64,000 nt of DNA from Streptosporangium roseum DSM 43021 (GTDB taxonomy: Bacteria; Actinomycetota; Actinomycetes; Streptosporangiales; Streptosporangiaceae): the NCBI RefSeq assembly GCF_000024865.1, contig NC_013595.1, forward strand, positions 744,001 through 808,000. Reading direction: 5' to 3'. Under the pieces are notes generated by a model. It worked only from the letters and a program-made list of their open reading frames with translations. It was not told the DNA's origin and searched no databases. Of this stretch, positions 1 to 8,700 are shown one piece after another (positions within the stretch are counted from its first letter, which is position 1; the number at the start of each line of letters is the position of its first letter). A program made the position numbers and the translations under genes.

Positions 1-1
1 A

Positions 2-178
2 TGGAGGAGCGCCCAGCCGCCCGACCACCACGTGCTGTATCGGCGTATCGACTACCTGCATGCCCGGTTGAAGGCAACGCGCAATCTCCAGGACGCCCTC
101 TTCGGTAAGATCCAGGGACTTACCGCCTCGACCGGCACCGCTCCCGTCGAGGACCGGGACGGTGCCGACGGGACATGA
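2..178 (+). CDS. C-terminal end of an unknown protein (left edge)
   Basis: The window opens inside an open frame whose last 58 codons are seen before a TGA. The peptide has a basic amphipathic helix (LYRRIDYLHARLKATRNL) followed by an acidic tail rich in Asp and Gly. High third-position GC fits coding sequence. The start and most of the protein lie outside the window, so no family can be named. Confidence 0.4.
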   Translation, partial: WRSAQPPDHHVLYRRIDYLHARLKATRNLQDALFGKIQGLTASTGTAPVEDRDGADGT

Positions 179-285
179 GACGACCTGCTCCTCAGGTCAG
201 ATCTCCACGGTATCGGGGAGAAGGGCACCCGAGAGCTTCCCCGCGGGTTGGGACTGATCCCGTCGGCGTCCGCCCCGGTTGGCGG

Positions 286-1989
286 TCATCCGGCCATGGC
301 GCTACGGCAGCGGGCCAGTTCCGCGCGCAGGTCGCGGCGTAGCGCCCGGTCCAGGCCGGGCTGGTCGAGCGCGTGGGTGAAGTCGCGGGCGGCCTCGTCC
401 CATCGTCCCAGCCGCATCAGCGCCGTGCCCCGGTTGTAGTGGGGCACCGGCGCCGCCGACAGCGCCACCGCCCGGTCCAGGTCGGCCACGGCGGCGGCCA
501 CGTCGCCGCGTTCGAACCGGACGGCGGCCCGGTTCGTCCATGCCTCGACCAGCTCCGGATCCCCGGCCAGGGCCCGGCTGAGCAGCTCGTCGGCTTCGGC
601 GAGGCTGCCGCGCTCCGAGCGGATCAGCCCGAGGGTGCACAGCAGCGCGGGCTCCTGCGGGGCCAGCGCCAGCCCGGCCCGCGCGCCCGCCTCGGCCGCG
701 TCGAGCGCGCCGCGCTCCACCTGCAGGTTGACCAGGGCGATCCGGGCGTCGAGATGCCCGGGGTCAATGGCGAGCGCGCGTTCCAGGTCGTCACACGCCC
801 GATCGAGGCGGCCCCGCTCCTGCTGAAGCACGGCCCGGTTGTAGTACGCCTCGGGCAGGTGCGGTCCCAGGCGGATCGCGGTGCCGTAGTCCTTGATCGC
901 GGCCTGGGACCGGCCGGCCGCACGGTGCAGGGCGGCCCGGTCCACGTAGTACTCGCAGTTGCCGGGGTCGTGTGCGATCACGGTGTCGAGGTCGGCCAGG
1001 GCCTGTGCCGGATCGCCCAGGGCCAGGTGCACCTGAGCCCGGTTGTGGCGTAACCGGGCCAGGTCCTGCGGGCGCTCGCCGGGGGTGAGCACTGCCGCCA
1101 GCCGGGCCAGCCCGTCGTCGATCAGTCGCAGCGCGCGGGCGGGCTCACCCGCCCTGCTGTCCAGCAGCGCCAGGCCCTGCTCGTAGAAGACGGTGGACAG
1201 CACCCGCTGCCGCGGGTCGTTCAGTCCGGCGGCGAGGTGGATGGCCTGTTCCAGCCAGTGCCGCGCCTGCGCAGGGTCCTGGTCGGCCGCAGACAGGTGC
1301 CTGGCGTACAGCATGGCGGTGGCGTACGCGGCCGACATGGTGATCTTCGGATCGTCGGTAGCGGCGCGCGCCTCGTGGTAGAGGTCGAGCGCTTCGGCGG
1401 CGCGGTCGAGCGCCGCCAGGGCGGTGGCCAGGCCGGTGGTGAACGCCCACCAGTGCCGCAGGTCGCCGTCCGGGGTCACCGCGGCGCGCCCGCGCGAGGC
1501 GACTCGGGCCGCGTGGTGGTAGAAGCCGCGGGCCAGGCTGTCGCCCAGGGCGGTGCGCATCGCCTCCGGCGCCGGATCGGCCGCCTCCGGCTTGCGGGCG
1601 CCGCCGTCGCGCAGGTCCAGGCGCAGCGGGGACGACCCGACCCGGCGGACCAGCGCGTCCAGCAGCTCGCGGGTGGTCTCGTCGGCATCGCCGACGTGGT
1701 CGAACCGCACCGTGACCGGGTGCCGGAGCGTGCCCGCCCAGGCCGCCACGAACTCCGCCGCGCCGTAGGCCAGGCAGGCGGTGCGCCGGGCGGGATGGAA
1801 CCGGATCGGCTCCTCCTCGGCGGCCGGTCGTGCCGCGTGGTCGAGCCAGGGGGCGATGGCGTGCAGCTCGACCTTGTGCCGGGACGCCAGGCGGGGACGG
1901 TCGGCGGCGATCCGGCCGAGGAAGGCCGCGACCCCGGCGTACGGCCCGTGGTCGCGGTGGCAGTCGTAGCCGTCCGGCTCGCCGGTCAC
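286..1989 (-). CDS. Tetratricopeptide-repeat (TPR) protein
   Basis: About 567 residues if translation starts at the GTG at 1989. The frame is open to 2079, but that would overlap the upstream peptide gene. The N-terminal half contains HGPYAGVAAFLGR and no recognised enzyme motif. From about residue 300 there are roughly eight consecutive 34-residue TPRs, recognisable by pairs such as NRAQVHLALGDPAQAL, NRAVLQQERGRLDRA and NRGTALMRLGRWDEAA. TPR arrays bind peptides or proteins. It has no helix-turn-helix and no membrane segment. It lies 55 nt downstream of the 27-codon peptide gene on the same strand, so the two are probably one transcript and the peptide is a natural candidate ligand. That partnership is inference. 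Confidence 0.85.
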   Translation of the reverse strand: MTGEPDGYDCHRDHGPYAGVAAFLGRIAADRPRLASRHKVELHAIAPWLDHAARPAAEEEPIRFHPARRTACLAYGAAEFVAAWAGTLRHPVTVRFDHVGDADETTRELLDALVRRVGSSPLRLDLRDGGARKPEAADPAPEAMRTALGDSLARGFYHHAARVASRGRAAVTPDGDLRHWWAFTTGLATALAALDRAAEALDLYHEARAATDDPKITMSAAYATAMLYARHLSAADQDPAQARHWLEQAIHLAAGLNDPRQRVLSTVFYEQGLALLDSRAGEPARALRLIDDGLARLAAVLTPGERPQDLARLRHNRAQVHLALGDPAQALADLDTVIAHDPGNCEYYVDRAALHRAAGRSQAAIKDYGTAIRLGPHLPEAYYNRAVLQQERGRLDRACDDLERALAIDPGHLDARIALVNLQVERGALDAAEAGARAGLALAPQEPALLCTLGLIRSERGSLAEADELLSRALAGDPELVEAWTNRAAVRFERGDVAAAVADLDRAVALSAAPVPHYNRGTALMRLGRWDEAARDFTHALDQPGLDRALRRDLRAELARCRSAMAG

Positions 1990-2044
1990 GGCCGGGCCGA
2001 TCCCCGCAGGGGCGGGCGCCCGGGAGCGCCCGCCGTATCGGCAG

Positions 2045-2128
2045 CTACCAGCACCACTCGATCCAGAGCCGGCGGGCACCGGACAGCAGGCGCAGCGCGC
2101 TCGTGCGGCGGATGGGCATCTTCCTCAT
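2045..2128 (-). CDS. 27-residue basic, Trp/Cys-ended peptide (candidate precursor or signal peptide)
   Basis: A short frame starting at ATG 2128 with an excellent ribosome-binding site, GGAGGT, five bases upstream. The product is strongly basic at the N-terminus (MRKMPIRRTSALRLL) and ends in the aromatic cluster LWIEWCW directly before TAG. It has no signal peptide or membrane helix. The next gene on the strand encodes a TPR protein. The leader-like front and the aromatic/Cys C-terminus recall precursors of ribosomally made, modified peptides (RiPPs). No P450, radical-SAM, YcaO or lanthionine enzyme is present nearby, so a RiPP assignment is only a possibility. A signalling peptide read by the TPR protein is the alternative. 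Confidence 0.6.
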   Translation of the reverse strand: MRKMPIRRTSALRLLSGARRLWIEWCW

Positions 2129-2165
2129 GGGGCACCTCCGTGTGATCCACTTCAGAACTGCCCAG

Positions 2166-2194
2166 AGCATAATCGCGCCCGATGAAAATATGAA
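2166..2194 (-). promoter_or_regulatory. Candidate promoter of the peptide-TPR unit
   Basis: On the minus strand TTCATA and TATGCT are separated by 17 bases in an AT-rich island that stands out from the surrounding GC-rich DNA. It lies about 40 bases upstream of the peptide ATG, the right distance for a sigma-70-type promoter. Confidence 0.35.
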
Positions 2195-2566
2195 GAGTGC
2201 TCGCGATTGCCGTGGCGCGGTCAGATTACGCAACTCGGCCGGATAGGGGACTCGCGGGACGTGAGCCTGATCCTCTCAAGGGGCCGAGGCTCCGCCGAAG
2301 CCCTATCAAAAGGACCGAAGCCGGGGCGATTCGGTGCGGCGGGTCCGCGGGCCGGGCAGAGAGCACGATCGAAGAAGACCGTGCGTTCTCCGGTCGTGCA
2401 GGATTCACACGACCATATGACGCCAAGCGATCGGCCGCCTGCGCCGCCGCCTGAAGACTCGGTCTTGGCCGTGCGCCGCCCGCTGGTCGGCGCGCTGCGG
2501 AAGCGGGCTCATGCCGTACCGCTGGACCGTCCCGTGGCGCTCTGGTCCGTGGAAGGGGAAGTGGAT

Positions 2567-3607
2567 ATGCCGCTAGAGGAAACAACCGTGCGCGCATCAA
2601 AGAAAAAGCCGCGCGCCAGGAGATGGGGTCGGGCCGCCATCAGCGCGTTCGTCACTCTGGTGGCCCTGGTCACCATGACCGCCGGCGCCACCGCGAGTGG
2701 AACGCCCGAGGAGCCCTCGGAGGGGCCGGCGCGTTTCGCCCCCGGGTTCACCCACGGAAAGGTCGCTGTGGACGGCGGCACCATCCACTACGTCCGCGGC
2801 GGGTCGGGCCCGGCCATCGTGCTCCTGCACGGCTGGCCGGAGACCTGGTTGATGTGGCGTGATGTGATGCCCGAGCTCGCCCGCGAGCACACCGTGATCG
2901 CGATCGACCTGCCGGGGCTGGGAGCCTCCTCCATTCCGACCGGCGGCTACGACAAGGTCACCACCTCACGGCGGATCCGTCAGGCCGTCAACCGGCTGGG
3001 CTTCACCCAGGTGGAGATACTCGGCCACGACCTCGGTGTCCTGATCGCCTACCCCTACGCGCGTGACTTCCCCAACGAGGTCACCCGGCTGGCCATGATC
3101 GAGTCGCCGCTGCCCGGCTTCGGCCTGGAGGAGCTCTACGGCCTCAGCTGGCACTTCCGGTTCAACTCGTCCCCCTCGCCGATCCCCGAGCGGATCATGG
3201 ACAATGACGACGTCAGCACCTATCTCGGCATGATGTTCAACTTCAGCCACCGTCCGGACGCGATCGACCGCGAGCGGTACTACAAGGCCTACGCGGACCC
3301 GGCCAGGCGCACCGCGGGATACGAGTACTACCGGGCGTTCGCCGCGGACGCGGAGAACAACAAGGCCAACGCGGGCAGCCGCCTGGCCATGCCGGTGCTG
3401 GGGATCGGCGGGCAGTATTCGTTCGGGCCCGGCGTCGCGAGCTCGTTCCAGCAGGTCGGCGACGACGTCCGCACGGCGGTGGCACCCGACTCCGGCCACT
3501 TCGTCCCAGAGGAGAACCCGCGCTTCACCATCGACTGCGCGAAGCTCTTCTTCGGCGCCCAGAGCGGCACGCCGTCGCAGCCCGAACTCGCCGGCTGCGC
3601 CCCGTAG
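2567..3607 (+). CDS. Secreted alpha/beta hydrolase, epoxide-hydrolase/dehalogenase type
   Basis: About 346 residues from ATG 2567. GTG 2588, with GAGGA seven bases upstream, is an equally good start. A basic n-region followed by a hydrophobic stretch (AISAFVTLVALVTMTAGATAS) forms an export signal. The fold signatures are in order: oxyanion-loop HGWPETW near residue 89, strand motif DLPGLG near 114, nucleophile elbow GHDLG near 153, and catalytic His in DSGHF near 311. Asp rather than Ser at the elbow is characteristic of epoxide hydrolases and haloalkane dehalogenases, so the enzyme probably forms an alkyl-aspartate ester intermediate. Substrate is unknown. Export is unusual for that subgroup. 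It is monocistronic. Confidence 0.85.
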   Translation: MPLEETTVRASKKKPRARRWGRAAISAFVTLVALVTMTAGATASGTPEEPSEGPARFAPGFTHGKVAVDGGTIHYVRGGSGPAIVLLHGWPETWLMWRDVMPELAREHTVIAIDLPGLGASSIPTGGYDKVTTSRRIRQAVNRLGFTQVEILGHDLGVLIAYPYARDFPNEVTRLAMIESPLPGFGLEELYGLSWHFRFNSSPSPIPERIMDNDDVSTYLGMMFNFSHRPDAIDRERYYKAYADPARRTAGYEYYRAFAADAENNKANAGSRLAMPVLGIGGQYSFGPGVASSFQQVGDDVRTAVAPDSGHFVPEENPRFTIDCAKLFFGAQSGTPSQPELAGCAP

Positions 3608-3749
3608 CGCCGGCACCGGCCCCGGGGGACCCGCCCCGGGGATCGGACCGGAGGCCGTACGGAGAAACCTGACCGGAGGCCGCGCCTGAGCGACCCGCCG
3701 GAGGCACTACCCGGGCGACCGGCCGGAGGCCGTACCGGAACATCGGCCT

Positions 3750-3833
3750 CCGGCCGGGTCGCTCCCGCGATGCACAGACACAGATGACGTATGTCCGGCC
3801 GGGTCGCTCCCGCGATGCACAGATGACGTATGT
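3750..3833 (+). repeat. Two tandem copies of a ~40-bp unit
   Basis: A 29-base core starting CCGGCCGGGTCGCTCCCGCG occurs at 3750-3778 and again at 3795-3823. Each copy is followed by TGACGTATGT; the first also carries a 6-base CACAGA duplication. The copies are otherwise identical, which implies recent duplication. Confidence 0.8.
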
Positions 3834-3879
3834 ATCGCATATATCGCAGATGTCCTGGAGTGCCCGCAGTGCGCTCCGA

Positions 3880-4025
3880 CCGCCTCGCGGACCCTCCCAG
3901 GCGGCCTCATCGACCCCGCTCCCAGGCGGCCTCGCCGACCCGCTCCTCGGTCGCCTCGCTCCTCGGTCGCCTCGCGGACCCGCTCCCCGGTGGCTTCGCG
4001 CACCCGCTCCCCGGCCGCTCCGCCG
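3880..4025 (+). repeat. Degenerate ~24-bp tandem repeat array
   Basis: Imperfect copies of a unit resembling GCCTCGCGGACCCGCTCCC recur through this interval (for example around 3890, 3918, 3935 and 3970) with base and length changes between units. All frames are low-complexity, so it is not read as coding. Confidence 0.6.
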
Positions 4026-4239
4026 CCCCGCCTTCTGCCGCGTCTCCCGCTCCACCCCGGATCTCCCGCCGGAACGGATCGTCTCTGCCGTACGGATCCA
4101 CCGATGATCCATGACGGCGGCGACGGCCCCGCACAGGTGAGCGACGGCCCCGCCCAGGTGATGGGACCGGGCCGGGCCCGCCTGTAGCATGCCGCTCGCC
4201 TGGCTGGTCTGACACCGATTCACAAGCAAGGAGCGCCTT

Positions 4240-5184
4240 GTGCGAGACATCACGGTATTCAGCGGTAGCGCCCACCCCGAGCTGGCGGCGGAGATCTGCT
4301 CCCACCTGGGGACTCCGCTGCATCCGGTCCGGGTCAAGCGTTTCGCCAACGACTGCATGGAAGTGCAGTTGCAGGCCAACTGCCGGGAACGCGACGTGTT
4401 CCTCATCCAGCCGCTCGTCCCGCCGGTCCAGGAGAACCTCGTCGAGCTCCTTCTCATGCTGGACGCCGCCAGGGGCGCCTCCGCGGCCAGGACGACCGTG
4501 GTGATGCCCCACTACGCCTACGCCCGATCGGACAAGAAGGACGCCCCGCGCATCTCCATCGGGGCACGGCTGGTCGCCGACCTCCTGGTGGCGGCGGGAG
4601 CGGGCCGGGTGCTGACCATGACCCTGCACTCACCTCAGGTGCACGGCTTCTTCAGCGTCCCGGTCGACCACCTGCACGCCCTGCGGGAGCTGGCCGCTCA
4701 CTTCCGTCAGTACGACCTCTCCAACGCCGTCGTCGTCTCCCCCGACCTGGGCAACGCCAAGGAGGCCGCGGCTTTCGCCCGACTCCTGGGAATCGGGGTC
4801 GCGATGGGGGCCAAGCAGCGATTCAGCGATGACCGGGTCACCATCAGCTCGGTGATCGGCGATGTCGAGGGCAAGGACGTCATCGTCCTGGACGACGAGA
4901 TCGCCAGGGGCACAACGGTGATCGAGCTGCTCGACCGCCTCCGGGAGCGCAAAGTCAACTCGGTACGGATCGCCTGCACCCACGGCCTCTTCGCGGGCGG
5001 GGCCGTCGACCGGCTCGGCGACCAGCTCGACGTCGAAGAGATCGTCTGCACCAACACCGTGCCCATCCCCGACGTCAAGCCCGACTCCAAGCTCAGAGTC
5101 CTGTCGATCGCCCCCGCGCTCGCCGAGGCCATGCGCCGCATCCACGACGGTGAGTCGGTCAGCGCCCTGTTCGACGCCCCCTGA
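4240..5184 (+). CDS. prs: Ribose-phosphate pyrophosphokinase (PRPP synthetase)
   Basis: 314 residues from a GTG start with AAGGAG six bases upstream. It makes PRPP from ribose 5-phosphate and ATP for nucleotide, His and Trp synthesis. Family landmarks are present: FSGSAHPELA at the N-terminus, the ATP-binding flexible loop YARSDKKDAPRISIGARLVADLL-like stretch from about residue 93, a pyrophosphate loop at SPDLGNAKEAA, and the ribose-phosphate loop VLDDEIARGTTV. The last two differ from the usual actinobacterial forms (D.G+V and DDM.DTAGT-like), so this may be a second, divergent paralogue rather than the main housekeeping copy. It stands alone with its own leader. Confidence 0.92.
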   Translation: MRDITVFSGSAHPELAAEICSHLGTPLHPVRVKRFANDCMEVQLQANCRERDVFLIQPLVPPVQENLVELLLMLDAARGASAARTTVVMPHYAYARSDKKDAPRISIGARLVADLLVAAGAGRVLTMTLHSPQVHGFFSVPVDHLHALRELAAHFRQYDLSNAVVVSPDLGNAKEAAAFARLLGIGVAMGAKQRFSDDRVTISSVIGDVEGKDVIVLDDEIARGTTVIELLDRLRERKVNSVRIACTHGLFAGGAVDRLGDQLDVEEIVCTNTVPIPDVKPDSKLRVLSIAPALAEAMRRIHDGESVSALFDAP

Positions 5185-5365
5185 CCCCGGTACGGCTCCG
5201 CGAAGGGTCCGCTCGGATCGCCGAGGCCCTCGGAGCCCCGTGGGGAGAGGCGGGGATCGGGCTGTTTCACCCGTCATCACCACGTGACTGATGGCGGGTG
5301 CCGTTCCGCTCATGCCGGCGGGCAAGTCCTCCGCGCCCGTACGGCGGACATCGAGGGGAGCACCC

Positions 5366-5677
5366 TCATCGGCTGAGCGCGGCCCACAGGGTGCCGAACT
5401 CCTCCGCCGTCAGGGCGTTCAGGCCGAAGTCGTCCGGGTAGATCGGGCCTTCGGCGAGGAAGCCGTGTTCGTCCTCGATGTGCCTCCACGAATACCGGCG
5501 GGCGAGGCCGTCCGATCCCAGCTCGGCATGCTTGACGGGCCAGTATTCTCCGCCGTCGTCGATGACCGTCTCGAACAGCCACACGTGGCCGTCGTCGTCC
5601 ACCCCGTGCCAGTACCAGTGCGGCCTGTCGCTCTCGTCGAGCGCCCGGAGCGCGTCTTTGCGCCGGTCCTGCAGCAT
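5366..5677 (-). CDS. Conserved-looking small protein of unknown function
   Basis: 103 residues from ATG 5677, preceded by GAGGAG four bases upstream, which decides this start over an ATG further up. The product is acidic and aromatic-rich (HWYWHGVDDDG, EYWPVKHAEL), soluble, with no signal peptide and a C-terminal LTAEEFGTLWAAL helix. It resembles small stand-alone actinobacterial cytosolic proteins but I recognise no family. It is divergent from the SARP regulator with 56 bp between the starts, so the two share a promoter region. Confidence 0.65.
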   Translation of the reverse strand: MLQDRRKDALRALDESDRPHWYWHGVDDDGHVWLFETVIDDGGEYWPVKHAELGSDGLARRYSWRHIEDEHGFLAEGPIYPDDFGLNALTAEEFGTLWAALSR

Positions 5678-5733
5678 TGTGCTCCTCGGTGTCAATAGAA
5701 CCGCAATCAAGGGCGCATAACCTGCCCCTTGTT

Positions 5734-8700
5734 ATGTTGCGTGTTCTCGGTCCGCTCCAGGCGGAGATCAACGGTCGTGCGGTGGATCTGGGCACCTCCC
5801 GGCAACGGGCTGTGGTGGCCAGGCTGGTCGCCGCGGGCGGGCATGTGGTCTCCACCGATCGTTTCATCGATGACCTCTGGCGTGGGCAGCCCCCGCCCAA
5901 GGCGCTGGCCGCCCTCCAGGTGTACGTGTCCAACCTGCGGCGGGCGCTCGAACCCGACCGGCCGCCCCGGACGCCCGCCACCCTGCTGGTCAGCGCCGCT
6001 CCGGGATATCGCCTCCGGCTGGAACCCGAGCAGGTGGACGCCTGGGTGTTCCCCCGGCTGATCGACTCAGCGGCGGGGGCGATCGCCTCGGGTGACGGGG
6101 CGCGGGCGCTCGACCTGGCCGATCGGGCGCTCGCGTTGTGGCAGGGGCCGGCCTACGCGGAGTTCGCCGACGCCGAGTGGGCGGAACCGGAGGCCACGCG
6201 CCTGGAGGAACTGCGGCTGGTCGCCGTGGAGTGCCGGGCGGAGGCCCGGCTGACGCTCGGGCGCAACGCGGAGATCGAGCTTGAGCAGCACGTCCGTGCG
6301 CACCCGCTCAGGGAGAACGCCGTCCGCCTGCTCGCCCTGGCCTACTACCGGGCCGGGCGGCAGGCGGACGCGCTGGCCGCGATCAGGAAGGCCCGCGAGA
6401 CCCTGGCGGCCGAGCTCGGGGTGGATCCCGGACCCGCGCTGCGCGCGCTGGAGACCGACATCCTGGCCCACGCGGGCTCCCTGAACCGGCAGGAGCCGGC
6501 GGCCCCCGGTAGCCCGGCCGCGATCCGGGCGCCGGAACGGGCCGCGTCCAGGGGAGCCGGGGAGGCCGCTAAGCGGGATGCGCCGCGGGAGGGAGAGGAG
6601 GCCGGTGAACGGGATGCGCCGCGGGAGGTGGAGGGGGACGGCGAGCTGATCGGCCGTACGGCGGAGCTGGCCGCGCTCCACGCCCTCGCCGAGACCGCGG
6701 GACTGCGCACGGTATGGCTGGGCGGGGACGCGGGAGCGGGCAAGAGCACGCTGGCCGGGACGTTCGCGAGGAGGCTGGCCGGCCAGGGGTGGCTGACCGC
6801 CGGGGGCCAGTGCCCGGAGACGGACGGCGGCGCGCCGCCCGCGTGGGCGTGGAGCGAGGTGCTGCGCCGTCTGGCGGCCGACCGGCCGCCCGCCGACGAC
6901 GTGGCGGTGCGGCTCGCGCCGCTGCTGACCGACGACACCCCGACTACGGGACGGTTCCTGCTGGCCAGGGCGGTGGAGGACTATCTGGCGCGGGTTGTCC
7001 GGGCGGATACGCGCCTGCTGGTCGTACTGGAGGACGTGCACCGCGCCGACGAGGAGACGCTGCAGCTCCTGCGCCATCTGGCGGTACGGCTCGCGTCAGC
7101 CAAGATCATGATTATTGCCACCTACCGACCCGCCGAGGCCGCCGACCATCTCGGCGCGACCTGGGCGGCTCTCGCCGGGCGGCAGACCCACCGCCTCGAC
7201 CTGCACGGGCTCAGCGACGACGAGGTGGCCCGGCTGCTGCGGGAGCGTTCGGGGCGGGAGGTGGACCTGTTGACCGCGCGCACGGTGGCGGAGCGGACCG
7301 GAGGGAACCCGCTCTTCGTGTGCGAGACCGCGCGATTGATCACTACCGATGGCACCCCGGCGGCCAGGGCACTGCCCCCCGGGGTGCGGGACCTGATCCG
7401 GCGCAGGATCGCCCGGCTGCCCGCCACGGTCCGGACCACGCTGCGGGACGCGGCGGTCGTCGGCCGGGACGTCGACGTGGACGTGCTGCTCGCGTTGGAC
7501 GGCGCCGAGGAGGAGGCGGTGCTGGAGGGGCTGGAGGTGGGCGTGCTGACCGGGCTGCTGACCGAGCCCGCTCCGGGCCGGGTCCGCTTCGCCCACGTGC
7601 TCGTGCGGGAGACCCTCTACGAGGACACCCCGGGCATCCGCCGTATCCGGCTGCACGGCAGGGTCTTCGGCGCGCTGGAGCGGGTCAGGCCCGGGGACGT
7701 CTCGGCGCTGGGCCACCACGCGCTCGCCGCGGCCACCCCGAGCACCGCCGGGCGGGCGGTGCCGTACGTGGTGGCGGCGGCGGAGAAGGCGGCCGCCCTG
7801 CACGCCTACCGGGAGGCGGAGAGCTTCTACCGGGGGGCGCTCGGCCTCGTGGACGACGACCACCGCCGGCTTGACCTGCTCTGCCGCCTGGTGGGCGTCC
7901 AGGCCAACGAGGGCAACGTGATGGCCGCGAGGGAGAACCGGGAACGGGCGATCGCCGTGGCACGGCGGCTCGGGACGGGGCTCACCCGCGCGCTGACCGC
8001 CTACGAGGCCCCGGTGACCTGGTCGATCCAGCCGGACCGCCAGGTCGACGAGGCGTTCGTCGCGGCGGTCCGGGAGGCGCTGGCCGAGGAGCCGCCGTCG
8101 GAGACGGGTGAGGAGGCCCGCTGCCGGCTGCTGGCCACGCTCACCTTCGAACTGGAGGGCCACGACGACGAGGGCTGTGAGGTGTTCAGCGCCGAAGCCC
8201 TGCGGCTGGCCCGGAAGCTGGGCCGTACCGAACTGGTCTGCCTGGCGCTCAACGCCCGCTACTTCGTCCTGCTGACGCCCCACCGGCGCGCCGAGCTGGA
8301 GGCGGTGGGGCGGGAGCTGGTCGAACTGGGGGACCGGGCAGGGCTGCCCGGTTACGAGATGCAGGGCCACCACGCCCTCTACATGGCGAGCCTCGGCCGC
8401 AACGACCTGGCCGCCGCGCGCCACCACGCCGACCGGGCGCTGGAGCACTCCACCAGTGGCCAGCTCGGCCTGGCCCTGAGCGTGCTGTCGATGCTGGACA
8501 CGCTGGTCATGCTGATCAGAGGCGAGTTCGAGCGGGCGGAGCGGTCCTATTCGGTGGCGGCCGAGCAGATGGCCGTGGCCGGCGGCGCCAACGCGACCGG
8601 CGGCGGCATCGTGGGCCGCTTCGTGGCCCGGCTGGTGGGTGGCCTGCCGCAGGACATCCCGGAGATCGCGGCCATCCACGGGTTCCTCCCCGACGACGTC

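Larger units (their letters stand above)
3608..4239. other. 632-bp gap without a recognisable gene
   Basis: No frame here has both a plausible start with ribosome-binding site and a recognisable product. The stretch is built mostly of short repeats (listed separately) and ends in the leader of the PRPP synthetase gene. Confidence 0.6.

Noticed and set aside
2045..2128. Atropopeptide/biarylitide RiPP assignment for the small peptide
   Set aside because: The aromatic end is suggestive, but those systems need a P450 next to the precursor and none is in reach, so only a general candidate-precursor label is kept.
3608..4239. Several overlapping frames of 60-110 codons on both strands
   Set aside because: All are low-complexity readings of tandem repeats without ribosome-binding sites.
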